Notes under the pieces: model-generated
Told to the model about the DNA's origin: nothing
What the model saw: the letters and a program-made list of their open reading frames with translations, nothing else
Databases searched by the model: none
Shown here: piece by piece, positions 13,401-23,512 of the stretch
Numbering within the stretch: the stretch's first letter is position 1
How the letters are laid out: every line of letters begins with the position of its first letter
Assembly: GCA_963691655.1 (NCBI GenBank)
Contig: OY829326.1
Coordinates: forward strand, 20,572,878 to 20,636,877
DNA from: Toxonevra muliebris
Taxonomy: Eukaryota; Arthropoda; Insecta; Diptera; Pallopteridae
DNA: 64,000 nucleotides
Reading direction: 5' to 3'
Position numbers and translations under genes: made by a program

Positions 13401-15460
13401 AATTACCTTAACTTCCAGGCATTTGAAAACTACAACTGCACAACAAAATGTTTTCAAATACTTTAAAAGTTTTTCTTTTATTTGCTTTAGCTTTTTCTTT
13501 AAGTTTACTTTTCTTGTTTCTTTACTTATTTTGCACTTTATTATGTGGTATTTTCTTATTGTTGCTATTGCTTGTGTTGTTGTTGTTTTTTTTTTTTTTT
13601 TTTGCTGTTGTTTTCTTATTTGTCTTTGACAAATGGCCATGAGTACGACTTTTACTACCCATTGCTACAATTTACTATACTGCTACTAGAGATTATGCTA
13701 TACATGCAAGCACACACGCGCACACACATTTTACTTTTTTTACTTTGACCTGCATGAATATGTATGTATTGGTGTTATTCACACGTGTGCTCAGTGTTCT
13801 ATGCTCAGTACACAAATTATGTTTTATTTACAATTTGTTTTGTGTTTTATTCAGTGCAAGCAGTTTGCATATTTATCTCTGAATATGTGCGTGTGTGTGT
13901 GTGTGTAATCTCTGCTTTATGCACTTACATATTTGGACGTTTTTATTACCATTTCAAATGCTGTTTGAAAGAAATTTTTGCACTGAAATGATAAACAAGG
14001 TTTTTAAATATTTAGCCATAAGTCATGATTATTTCTTTGCACATTATTAGCGATAACCCCTAGATTGTCAATGAATTGGTGGAAATTCGATAGATGAACA
14101 AATTTTGGAAGAAAAATTAATAAAATTGTGGTGTTTTTTGTAAAGTTGGAAGAAAGCCTTACACTCATAAGTAAAACTGTTCAGATTCAGACAACTTTCC
14201 ATTCTCAAAGTAAGCAGGTAACCAAATCATATAGAAAAAAATAGTTTATATATATATATAGAGTAGATTTAACAAAGGTGCCTAGTTACGAAGTTCTTCT
14301 AAAGAGCAATAAAATGGTAGCTAAACTTGTAATGAATAAATTTTGCATGCTGTCATCGGGTATAATTAGGTACTATTTACTGGGGAGAAAGCCGTTTACA
14401 CATGCGAAACTAAACTATTGTGTCACCAATACTTTGCAGAGAAATTAATTAAATATTATCACAGCATACAAAACTTAGAACTACATCATTAAGGAAGATA
14501 TTTCTATTGCGGAAATAAATCAACATGATTTGTACAGAATGTGGATGTAATGAAAAACAGAAAACAGAAAGTTGCAGTGCATGGGTAGGGTGATAGACGA
14601 TGGTTAACTCAAAAAGAGAAATAGCTATATTACTTGAAAAAATAGAAGGAAATGGGAATATAAGCAAATAAGTTAGCTGAGCCAAAGGGGCCACAGTGAA
14701 AAAGTCATAAATAAGGAATGAGTAAAGAAATCTAAACTTTGTTTTGGATTGTCAGTACCAATTGCAACTAATGATGCACCTTTAAAAAGTTTTTCTGTAT
14801 TTAAAGGATTATAAGATCAGTTAACTAACTTAACCCAAAAATTTTATAAATTTGAACTGTTCCTGATGTAATTCATTCATGAACTCCTCTTTAGGTGTAA
14901 AAGTGGAACGGAACCTATGGCCCATTTCCTAATTAATCGAGCTGGTTTATTTTTTGGGCAATGCTCTGAAATTCGCGATTCTAATTTAATCACAAAAGTA
15001 ATCACTCAATTCGGTTTAGCTATCACTTTTTCCTAAATTTATTCTACATTTTAACTGTAGTATAAAAAATTTGTTTTATTCAAGAATTCTTATTTAGACC
15101 TTGAATTTAGTTCCATTAATTACTGTAGATAATATCGTTTAAATTTTGACCAATAGGTTGTGTGTATATTTGAGCTCTTTTCCATCGCTTTGCTCTATTG
15201 TCTTATGTTTTCTTTCAAATTTCCTAACATATCTTGCTTATTCACATAGTGCAATGTCTTTTCACTACTTTTTCCATTATCTTCCAATAATTCCACGTTC
15301 TTGAAGAATATAGCGATCACATATATCACAAAGCCACAATGATTCAAGAGGCCATTTGCAAGACTAAGGATATGTTCCGATGACTGATGATTTTGCGCCA
15401 CCTTGTTCCTATTGTAATTGAAAGTATCAAAGCTAATTATTTTATTAAATGAATCTTTAA
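10480..15460. other. Long noncoding stretch rich in simple repeats
   Basis: No gene is supported. It holds poly-A/T tracts (for example 11070-11085, 11798-11820, 12406-12417, 13585-13603), (TG)n near 12526-12541 and 13890-13906, (CA)-type repeats near 12800-12850 and 13710-13728, and an AGTAGAAGAAG-type purine-rich patch near 11690-11790. Open frames of 60-115 residues here (such as 13293-13640 on the minus strand) are dominated by lysine, glutamine or phenylalanine runs from the simple repeats. Confidence 0.6.
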
Positions 15461-15464
15461 CCGT

Positions 15465-15563
15465 TGGTTAGAGACTTGCCTCCTCCGGGCAATTAAATGA
15501 GGGCAATCACAATGGAGAATTAAGTCTCCAAGTGGAAGTGTGGGTATATATTTTTATATATAT
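15465..15563 (+). mobile_element. LINE 3' UTR fragment, left half (split by foldback element)
   Basis: From GGTTAGAGACTTGCC onward the sequence follows the minus-strand 3' UTR of the 2533-3830 LINE: a GGTTAGAGACGTGCC equivalent, a CCTCCGGGCAATTAAATG equivalent, then AAGTCTCCAAGTGGAAGTG and a TATATA stretch. It stops at the TATATATAT immediately before the foldback element and resumes at 16681. Confidence 0.8.
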
Positions 15564-16680
15564 GGGACATTCTCTGTTAACGGGAGACCCCCCGCCCCCC
15601 CCCCCCCCTTTCCAAAATTTGTTAAGGTATTTTAGGGCATGTTTGGGCTCAAATGAAAGCTTATTATCTTTAGTTTCGAATGCAATAAGGCCCTTTTTGA
15701 TTTTGCATAATGGCGAACCAATATGGCGGCTGCAAGTCTTACACCTCACCTTAAAATAATAGTTTTATCAAGCGTCCGTTTACCCAAGTCATGATAAAAA
15801 AACAGATAAAGCCTTTTCTCGTATATTTTTTTTCGCTAACCTCAAAAAAGGTCAAAAAAGGCCGTTTTTCGGGTTACCAAAGACATCATAAAATGATGCG
15901 AAAAGCTTATTTTTGTGTAGTTTCAGGTGATGAACATGAATCTAATATTATTTTCCACAGGAAATGTTACATGTCGTCTCTAACCTCAAAAAATTAAAAG
16001 TCCCAAAAAACTTTTTTTCGTGTCTCACGTGTCCCAAATCACCAGAAAACTTCCCAAAAAATGTATCCTTCATTGTTAATTTTGTTTTTATTAGATAAAG
16101 CACCGCAAAGGAAACAGAGACCTACTAAGTTTACATCGTTATTTCTGGGTAACGCTAAAAGTTTTCTGATGACTTGGGACACGTGAGACACGAAAAAAAG
16201 TTTTTGGGATTTTTCATTTTTTGAGGTTAGGGACGACACATAACATTTCCTTTGAAAAATAATATTAGATTCATGTTCATTAACTGAAATTACACAAAAA
16301 TAGGCTTTCCCGTCGTCTTATGATGACTTGGGTAAGCGTAAGACCCGAAAACAGCCTTTTTGGACCTTTTTTGAGGTTAGGGACAACACGTGACATTTCC
16401 CATGAAAATGAATATTACATTCATATTCAGCGAAAAAAAATATACGAAAAAAGGCTTTATCTGTTTTTTTTATCATGACTTGGGTAAACGTACGCTTGAT
16501 AAAACTATTATTTTGTGGTGAGGTGGTAGACTTGCAGCCGCCATATCAAAATCAAAAAAGGCCTTATTGCATTCTAGACTAGAGATAATAAGCTTTCATT
16601 TGAGCCAAGCATGCCCTAAAATACCTTAACCAATTTTGGACAGGGGGGGAGGGGGGTCTCCCATTGACAGAGAATGTCCC
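15564..16680. mobile_element. Foldback-type element with arms of about 490-530 bp
   Basis: Both ends read GGGACATTCTCTGT going inward, followed by GGGAGACCCCCC and a C-rich tract, and the two halves remain reverse-complementary for almost the whole length. The left arm is about 15564-16052 and the right arm about 16151-16680, with a spacer of about 100 bp between them. Each arm contains internal direct subrepeats of roughly 150-165 bp, starting at copies of CCCAAGTCAT and including CTAACCTCAAAAAA. The right arm carries about 60 bp absent from the left. Repetitive long arms are the hallmark of foldback elements. The flanks are TATATATAT and ATATATAT, so an 8-bp duplication is possible but cannot be proved in an AT repeat. 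No transposase is present; the small open frames inside are translations of the arms. Confidence 0.88.
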
Positions 16681-16735
16681 ATATATATTCGCACACGCTT
16701 TCCAAACCTAACCTAACCTTATTCAGTACACTGAG
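16681..16735 (+). mobile_element. LINE 3' UTR fragment, right half, with AACCT tail
   Basis: ATATATATTCGCACACGCTT continues the LINE 3' UTR exactly where 15563 stopped and ends in CCAAACCTAACCTAACCT, the same tail as the minus-strand copy at about 2533-2560. Joining 15563 to 16681 restores the family sequence, which shows that the foldback element inserted into an existing LINE copy. Confidence 0.8.
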
Positions 16736-17791
16736 TTGTAATAGGTATTCACAAATATTTATAAAATCTTCTCAAACCTACTTAAATTATAATTTCTTTA
16801 TTGTTCACCTACTCAAGAAATTCTATGAAATGCAATATCTTGTTGCCCTACTTGGATTAGAAGCTTGTTATCATATGCGTTCTCATGCAATAAACACATG
16901 TAACCAAGACACTCATAGCGTTTAGCCAGTGCCAGCTTATTTTTGGGAAAACGTGGGGTCTTTCTCCCGCTAAAATCTCAATTTTCTATAAAGCTATAAA
17001 CATTTTAATTAATTGGTGAACAGTCTTTTTCTTGGTAATGCTCAAATTAAGTTTAAAGGAAATGTGACCAGTTGTTCTACGGTCACATTTCGCCTGATGT
17101 TTTTATCAAAAAAAAGGGACAAGTTGTCTATATATCTTCAACGCAATTGACATTGGTATGCTAATTGCTAAGGTATTGATGTTGTTAGTGAAGATACTAG
17201 GATGAACCGTCTGGCGCAATGGCATTGATTTCAATTTAAACCAGCGCTATACTTACAATACAAAATCAAGGCTTTTGCCGTGACCTGAGCCCCTGAAATA
17301 TATTGTCAGCACATTGTCACAGATGGTTTCAAAAACAGAAAACAATTCGGACTTTCAGAACCAGGTTTGTTCAAACACTTTGATTAATTGATTGATTGAT
17401 TTAGGCGAACAATTTTGCAATTATATTATTATAAATGAATCCACTAACCGCCTGACTTGAAAAATCCCTGAACCTGATTTTTATCATAAAATCTATATGG
17501 TATACTATGGTAAATATGTGATTCTGAAGACCTGTATTTATACAAAACCTACGTTATCTGTTCTCTAGGCATGACCGCAGGTTTCTCCATGAAGTGGAAA
17601 ATACTGCAAACATATCGAATTTTCGCTAGTCTCTTTTATTGATATTTTTTTTTTGTTGATACATGCTTAAAAATAAATGAATGAGCTTACAGTTCCAATA
17701 GGAGAGGCTTAACACCCAAACCGTTTCCGACTTCCCCTTGCAAGCGGTTCTGCTGTCATCTAAAAGTTAACTTTCTGTTATCATTCACATC
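16736..17791. other. Unassigned noncoding stretch with one small hairpin
   Basis: No gene is supported. A perfect inverted repeat AAATGTGACC / GGTCACATTT lies at about 17061-17091 with an 11-base loop. The composition near 17570-17760 is less AT-biased than its surroundings and could be old transposon sequence, but I could not place it. Confidence 0.45.
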
Positions 17792-18047
17792 CTAGGGCGG
17801 GGTTACATACTGGTCACTTTTTTGGTCTAAACATTTAAATATGATTGGTCTGGTTATGTCATGGTACTGGTTCAAAGGAAAAATGTGGAGAAACAGCAAA
17901 TAACTTTCGTCGTATTTGTCACGTTTTCTGTCGCATATTTGCCAATGAAATGTTGAGAGATTAATTACTGAATTCTTTGAATCCAAAAGATGTAATTCCA
18001 AGGCAGCATAAATGATGTAAATACAGTTCGTGGATTTTGCATTTAAG
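17792..18047 (-). pseudogene. Unidentified open frame, about 85 codons, coding-like
   Basis: The minus-strand frame is open from a stop just upstream of 18047 to a TAG at 17792. It has no internal ATG start near its beginning; the first in-frame residues are SLNAKSTNCIYIIYAALELH. The later part includes FHWQICDRKRDKYDESYLLF and YHDITRPIIFKCLDQKSDQY. The residue mix looks protein-like rather than repeat-derived, with charged residues, Trp, Cys and His spread out. I do not recognise the family. It could be a decayed transposon exon, a real small exon or chance. No neighbour supports any of these. Confidence 0.3.
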
Positions 18048-18049
18048 CT

Positions 18050-19110
18050 TACTTATTTTGCTGTTCCTAAAAAAGAAAAACATTTTGAAATATTCTTTAT
18101 AGCGTTAGAAAAATTTTTTAAATTCCCTTTAAATATAGACTTAATACAAATTTACAAAATCAAAACAAACATTTTATTAATACTAAAGTGTAAACTATTG
18201 GTTAAGTCTTAAATTATACCTTGAAAATGCTCTCGTGCAGCCAAAATTTTTTTTATATCAAACGTATACACACACACAAAATATAATTTACTTTAATTTA
18301 ATTCAATATCTGAAAGACATAGAAAAATAATCGATTTATGGGTGTGGCATAATATAAAAATCAAGAAAATATATGGAAAAAGAAGACAAATAATAACAAT
18401 GACATATTTATGCACAAACAAGTAGAAAATATCCAGAAAGCAGAAATATACATTTTCACACATGAATACAATACATACATACATACCTAAATACAAATGT
18501 AGTTATGTATATAGATATATATATACATTTATATATTTTATTATGTAAGTACGTGAAAAATGACATTTGTACCTGTATGGTTATATTTTATTTGTTGAAC
18601 AACATAAAAAAATAACCATTGCTAACACAGTAGCAACAACAACAACAATACAAGTAAATATCTACTATCATCAAAATGGCCCACACACACACATATCTCT
18701 CTCGTTAATACATATACGTTTTACTTCTCTTTTAGATGTTTTTGTTGTTATGTGAGTACGTTTTCCTTATTTCTTTTTTTTGTTATACTCAAGTGTGTTT
18801 TGCCGCTGATGACGGTCATTGATCCTGAACGAATATTTTGAACATTTTTTCTCATTCTGCGTTTTATTGTGTTTTGCTGCTCACATTCAATTTTCACACT
18901 ATTTGTTTGGTACTTTTTTCATTTCTCTTTCAAGTTTTTTGTTGTTTTGGTTGCTGTCATTTTTTATTTTATATGTAACACACATCAATGAGTATTATTT
19001 TTTTTCTTTTCGTCTCATACCTGCCCAAAGTTAAACGTAAAAATATTGGAAAAAAATTATATACAGAGGGACTAGGTGGTTGAAAAAAAAAACATTCAAA
19101 ACAAAAAAAT
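18050..19110. other. Noncoding, simple-repeat-rich stretch
   Basis: AT-rich DNA with CACACA and TACATA simple repeats (18268-18281, 18465-18540, 18683-18692) and CAACAACAACAA near 18635. No gene supported. Confidence 0.55.
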
Positions 19111-19112
19111 TT

Positions 19113-19391
19113 TTAACTTGAATTGCCATAATTTTTTAGCTTCTGTATATAATTTTCATTATTTTTAATACATGTTTCCACTTTTTTAAAATCGTCTATT
19201 AAAGCTTGAGTTTGCGCCTTTTGGACTTCATACCATATGCATTTATAGTTTCTTGTCGTATTTACAGGATCAGGCTTCATTACTCTTCGTTTTAAAATTT
19301 TTGCAAGGAAATAGTAGGCAAAACGATCACGTGTCTTTTTGAGACCGTAATCAAAATCGTGGAAACTATCTAGAAGATTTCTTCGTGTGTC
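19113..19391 (-). CDS. Unidentified open frame, 92 codons, possible exon or decayed gene
   Basis: On the minus strand a frame runs open from 19391 to a TAA at 19113-19115, with a TGA directly upstream at 19392-19394. Upstream of that stop the same frame is open for about 27 more codons (YIYGGNALLNLCHGC). The product begins DTRRNLLDSFHDFDYGLKKT, continues RDRFAYYFLAKILKRRVMKP and ends with a lysine-rich, probably helical stretch (KVETCIKNNENYIQKLKNYG). There is no good initiator; the first ATG is about one third of the way in. The composition is balanced and unlike the repeat translations nearby. I do not recognise it. It may be a terminal exon, a pseudogene with one stop or a mobile-element piece. 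Confidence 0.35.
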   Translation of the reverse strand, partial: DTRRNLLDSFHDFDYGLKKTRDRFAYYFLAKILKRRVMKPDPVNTTRNYKCIWYEVQKAQTQALIDDFKKVETCIKNNENYIQKLKNYGNSS

Positions 19392-19479
19392 TCAGCAGCC
19401 ATGGCATAAATTCAATAATGCATTCCCTCCATATATATATCCATTCTTATCGATCTTCTTGAAATTTTAAATGAAATAT

Positions 19480-21180
19480 TCTTATATTGGCTGTCAGTCA
19501 GTTTAACATGTGCGAATAAAACGACCAAGTTGTTAAGTCTCTTCTTCGTTATAATGTTATTCACAATGAAACTGCTCAGCAGCTAGAACTGAAACATTTT
19601 AATGGATCCCAGTCATCGCGGTCAATCGCAGGCATTGTTTTTAGTTTTTACTCTTTCTAAGAATATTTAACGATGATTTTAACTTATTTTCACCGCCAGA
19701 CATTTCAAATATTTTCCTTTTTTGTTTTTTGCCAAACTGTCATGCTTCTTGTTTCGCTTTTAGCAGTTCACAATAGAATTTGATGTAGTTAAAAAACTGG
19801 TTAAGTATACGTAACAGCTATAATTATACGTGCTATCTCGGCCGTTTTGTTGTTGTTTTCCATACGATTATCGCTGCTAGTTATACATAACTAGAAGCAA
19901 GTGGCGAATAAAATGCAGCTATTATAATAAATTGTCTAAAATCATTGGATATTTCAAAAACTAATAAAATACCACTAACTTAGTTAACTTTTGTTAGTTC
20001 CCTCGTATTAATATTTAAAATGTATGTATGTGGAAAAAGGGAAGCTACCCTTTTGATAGCAGCTTCTTTTGGGAATTGCGCGTTTTTTTCTTCTTCATCT
20101 AGTAAAGTGAATATTGAAATTATTTTGCTTTTAACAAAATACAAGTATGTGCATATAACGTTTTTATGATATAAACTCTTACATTTCAGGGTCATGTGTG
20201 TGATATGTAGTACATAAAACTTTAATTAACTTTAAGTACTTGTTTTTTTCTTTTTCGGGAGCTATATTTTTTTGAATATTTACTCAGACATATGTATGAG
20301 TATGTATTTTTATGCAATACTTATGTACCACATAAATGAAAGAGCAGCATTTATATAAATATTGCACATTAACATTTACATTTATGTACAACATGAACGT
20401 AAACATCACCATTAGCATTTTATCAAAATTGAAAAGTGAAATTGTAATGGCAGCAATGAATCAAAGTAAATTACCCCCGAAAAAATAACTTAAATGGATA
20501 TATTACAACTTATATAAGTATTTGTATATATATGTACAAACATATACATATACCTGCAAATAAAAATAACAATTCTAGGAAAAATTAAATGAGTTTCGGT
20601 CATGCTCGAATTATGAAATACTCTACATAATTCTATATAAATTTGCCCTAATTAAATTGTGGGTCATATGTGAGGTCACGTGATTTTCTTTTAAACGTAA
20701 TGCAATGTAATACTAATTTGGTGTTTTAAAAAAAAATATAACAACAATAGGCAGTCCAAATATTCCTCATAGTCGCAGCTTCAGTCCTAGGAAGAAAGAA
20801 ACCAAACGAGCTCTTTTCCTCTGCAGGTATTCTCCTTTGGCATTTCCTTTAAACTGGTAACATTTTCAAAAAATCAATTTTTTTTTTTACATATTTCTCA
20901 TTCAAAATATGTAAAAAATTGTGGGATTTGTTTCGATTTGGAACAGCAGATTGAACGCAAGTCTCTGAAAACATGTTTTATTGCGTTCTTTTACTTTAAA
21001 CTGCGTAAATGCATATTAAAAAAAAGAAGCAAAATACCTGAAAAACGAATTTTTTTTTCAGAATTCGTCATTTTGGTTATTTTAAAAATTAGCAAAACCT
21101 CTGCGTCAATAACTCAGCAACTGGATTATGAATAACTGGATATTTTGGTTGCAGAAGACTGATGCGTACTCTATCTTGGA
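19480..21180. other. Noncoding stretch, nothing recognised
   Basis: AT-rich sequence with TATGTA-type simple repeats near 20280-20560 and poly-T near 20879-20888. No gene or mobile element could be supported. Confidence 0.5.
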
Positions 21181-21280
21181 CATCGTTTGGTACTGTCATT
21201 TTGGGGAGGTTCCGTTTTAGCCCCCAAAAGAGACACATCAATTGGATTATGCTATATAAAAAAAAAGTTGTGTAAAATAT

Positions 21281-21410
21281 TTGACCGATTCACAAGCTGT
21301 CTTATTCGGTATAATATCCTGTTATTTGTTATAAATTCTCTTTACTTTTCATTCAAATTATACGATATTATGATTATACGACAATACGTAACAGCTTGTG
21401 AATCGGTCAA
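21281..21410. repeat. Perfect 20-bp inverted repeat with 90-bp spacer
   Basis: TTGACCGATTCACAAGCTGT at 21281-21300 is repeated as its exact reverse complement at 21391-21410. Outside this the flanks do not match well, and the spacer has no coding content. It may be the two ends of a very small MITE or a stem-forming remnant. No target duplication is evident. Confidence 0.7.
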
Positions 21411-21536
21411 TTATATAATAAACGAACAAAATGGAGTTAGAATTATTGAGAAATCTTTAATAGTTCTCCCACAAGAAATTCCTGAAAAACTTCAAGAAAA
21501 TCGCTCGATACACAGATGAACCCCCTTACGGATCTG

Positions 21537-21650
21537 TATCAATCTACTAAACTTCATAAGGATTCGTGGCGTAAAAAAGGGACATTTTATACTATTAGGC
21601 GCCTAAGAGGAAGGAGAGACGTAGGCAAGGTTAGGTTAGGTTAAAGTGCT
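21537..21650 (+). other. GGTTA-repeat-bearing segment, possible LINE 3' end
   Basis: GGTTAGGTTAGGTTA at about 21630-21644 is the complement of the AACCT-type tail seen on the LINE copies at 2533 and 16720. The preceding bases do not match that LINE's 3' UTR, so its origin is unclear. Confidence 0.25.
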
Positions 21651-21969
21651 TGTAATTTTTAATTGAGGGCATGACCCAAAAAAGTTTTATAATTTCCGTA
21701 TCGTTTGTGCGACACTAAACAAAAAAAGTTACAAATCGGTCCCTGTGTATCCAATATGAAACATACAGCTATGGCCAGAGAAATAGCACACTTAAAGAAT
21801 AGCCAAATGGTATCAGAATTTCTTATTAATTTGAATTAGTGGAGTAACATGCTTTTGCAGTATACTTGCTACTTCCATTGCTGAAACAAATAACTATAAA
21901 AAATGTCCCGTTATTTATTTGATTATTTGTGTGGTGATTTGAGTAAATATAGTAAGTATTTGAGTAAGA

Positions 21970-23225
21970 CAAAGAAAGATTGCCAGAATAGTAAATTGTT
22001 CACGAAAGACGAATCGTGACTTATTGGAAAAAAAATAAGCCCCTCCACGGAAAACCACGGAACGAGTCGATAAAGCTATTGTTCAGAAGTCTAAGGTTGA
22101 TCCTTTCAAGTCCTCACGCGCAATAATGACTGAAATAAACCAGAAATTCGGCATAAACATTTCAAGCAGACTTGTAAGAAGACGAATCAATGGTGCTGCA
22201 TTGTTCAGACGCGTCAGCAGAAAAAAGCCACTCTTGTCAAAAAAAAAAAAAATAAAGCACGGCTGAGTTTTGCAAAAGGTCATGTTGATAAGGACCTGAG
22301 TGTTTGGAAAAGGGTACTATGGAGTGATGAATCGAAGGTTAATCACATTGGACCTGATGGCAGGACATTTGTGCATCGTCCAAAATGTCAAAAATTCAAT
22401 ACAAGTGTTTCAAACTTAGATTGGTTTGAAATGAAATAAAAAAAGAGACTTTGAATTTCGTTTGATAATTTTTAATTATAGTAAGAATCCAAAGTAATTA
22501 CAAGTATAATTGGGATCAAAGCTAGAGGTGCTTTGATGCGTTCCTTTTGGAAGTTAGGAATATAATAATAAATAATTTACTGTATAGGCGCCGAGCACAT
22601 CTCGCTGCCTTCAACATTTAAATCTATATAATTCAGCAAAACATCTGTGTTGATGTAGGATATAAGAAACAAAGGGTGTTACCCATATAAAAATTCAAAA
22701 TTCAATTAAACAAAAGAAAGTTTAACTCCTTAAGTTAAACAACAAGATACACCTGCAAAACTGTAAAGCATGGAAGTATAATGATTTGGGGTGCGTTCTC
22801 TTGGCATGGAGTAGGTTCGTTGGTCAAAATTGAGGGAAAAATGAATAAGTCCGACTATTTGAACATTCTTCGTAGCACAATGGAACCGTTTGCATTTGAA
22901 TCCATGCCAGTAAATTGGATTTTCATGCATGATAACGATCCAAAACATGCAGCAAAAGTGGTAAAGCATTGGTTATCGGTTGAAAAAAATGGATACTCTG
23001 AACTGGCCAGCTCAAAGTCCCGACCTAAACCCTATTGAACATCTTTAGAATGACGTTAAAGTTCACATCGGGCGAAAAAAATTTAGGAATGAAGGCGAGC
23101 TTTGGGCGGGTATTTAAGATGCTTGGTCCTCCATCCCCCAGAGTAGATGTCAAAAGTTAGTAGAGAGTATGCCTCATAGATGTCAAGCTGTCATAAAAAA
23201 TTATGGTCAAGCTAAAAAATACTAA
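21970..23225 (+). pseudogene. Tc1 transposase pseudogene (DD34E), frameshifted and interrupted
   Basis: Protein matches run in order. The DNA-binding half includes SSRAIMTEINQKFGINISSR (about 22110-22170) and RRRINGAALFRR. A frameshift in the A run at about 22240-22253 is followed by FAKGHVDKD and the first acid motif WSDESKVNHIGPDGR (about 22320). After the 336-bp insert come TVKHGSIMIWGAFSWHG, the second acid in FMHDNDPKHAAKVVKHW (about 22935), and, after an extra A in the AAAAAAA run near 22985, WPAQSPDLNPIEHL with the third acid. Removing that one A gives 34 residues between the second and third acid residues, as in Tc1. The frame ends at a TAA at 23223-23225. The expected Trp after NPIEHL is a stop codon. 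Clearly dead. Confidence 0.88.
22406..22741. mobile_element. 336-bp nested MITE inside the Tc1 transposase
   Basis: ACAAG occurs immediately before (22401-22405) and after (22742-22746) this block. Removing the block and one ACAAG restores the Tc1 reading from KFNT into TCKTVKHG. The ends read TGTTTCAAACTTA and, inward from the right, TGTTTAACTTA, a short imperfect inverted repeat. The interior has no coding capacity. A 5-bp duplication with TGTTT-type ends does not let me name the superfamily. Confidence 0.75.
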
Positions 23226-23512
23226 CCTGATAATTAATTTCATAAAACAATTTAGTAAGTTTTTCTATAAATTATCAGCGATCCCTAAGTGTGCTATTTC
23301 TATGTCTAGCTCAATATGGACCATCCTAAGCCAAAACAAGCTAAACAGAAGAAATTTAAAAAAAAATTATTTTAGTTCTTTATTTTTTTAAACTTTGAAG
23401 TTTAAATATTTCTTTTTTATCACTAAACAAAATTGTTTATTGCACAATATTAAATAAACTACACATTTATATGAAATTCGAAACTGTGCTATTTCTCTGA
23501 CCATAGCTGTAT

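Larger units (their letters stand above)
21766..23509 (+). mobile_element. Tc1-family DNA transposon, complete ends, defective
   Basis: The left end is CAGCTATGGCCAGAGAAATA at 21766; the right end at 23509 reads CAGCTATGGTCAGAGAAATA inward. The ends match over 25 bases with one difference. Both sides are flanked by TA (21764-21765 and 23510-23511), the Tc1/mariner target. Between them lies a broken DD34E transposase and a 336-bp nested insert at 22406-22741. Joined across the element, the flanks run into a piggyBac-like reading frame, so the Tc1 copy is the younger of the two. Confidence 0.92.

Noticed and set aside
13293..13640. A 115-codon minus-strand frame with lysine- and cysteine-rich ends
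   Set aside because: Dominated by poly-K and CA/CAG simple repeats and overlapped by equally long frames on the other strand.
16039..16239. Short frames with SSLTSKN in the foldback arms as transposase pieces
   Set aside because: The same residues arise from both arms on opposite strands; they are products of the inverted repeat, not of a gene.
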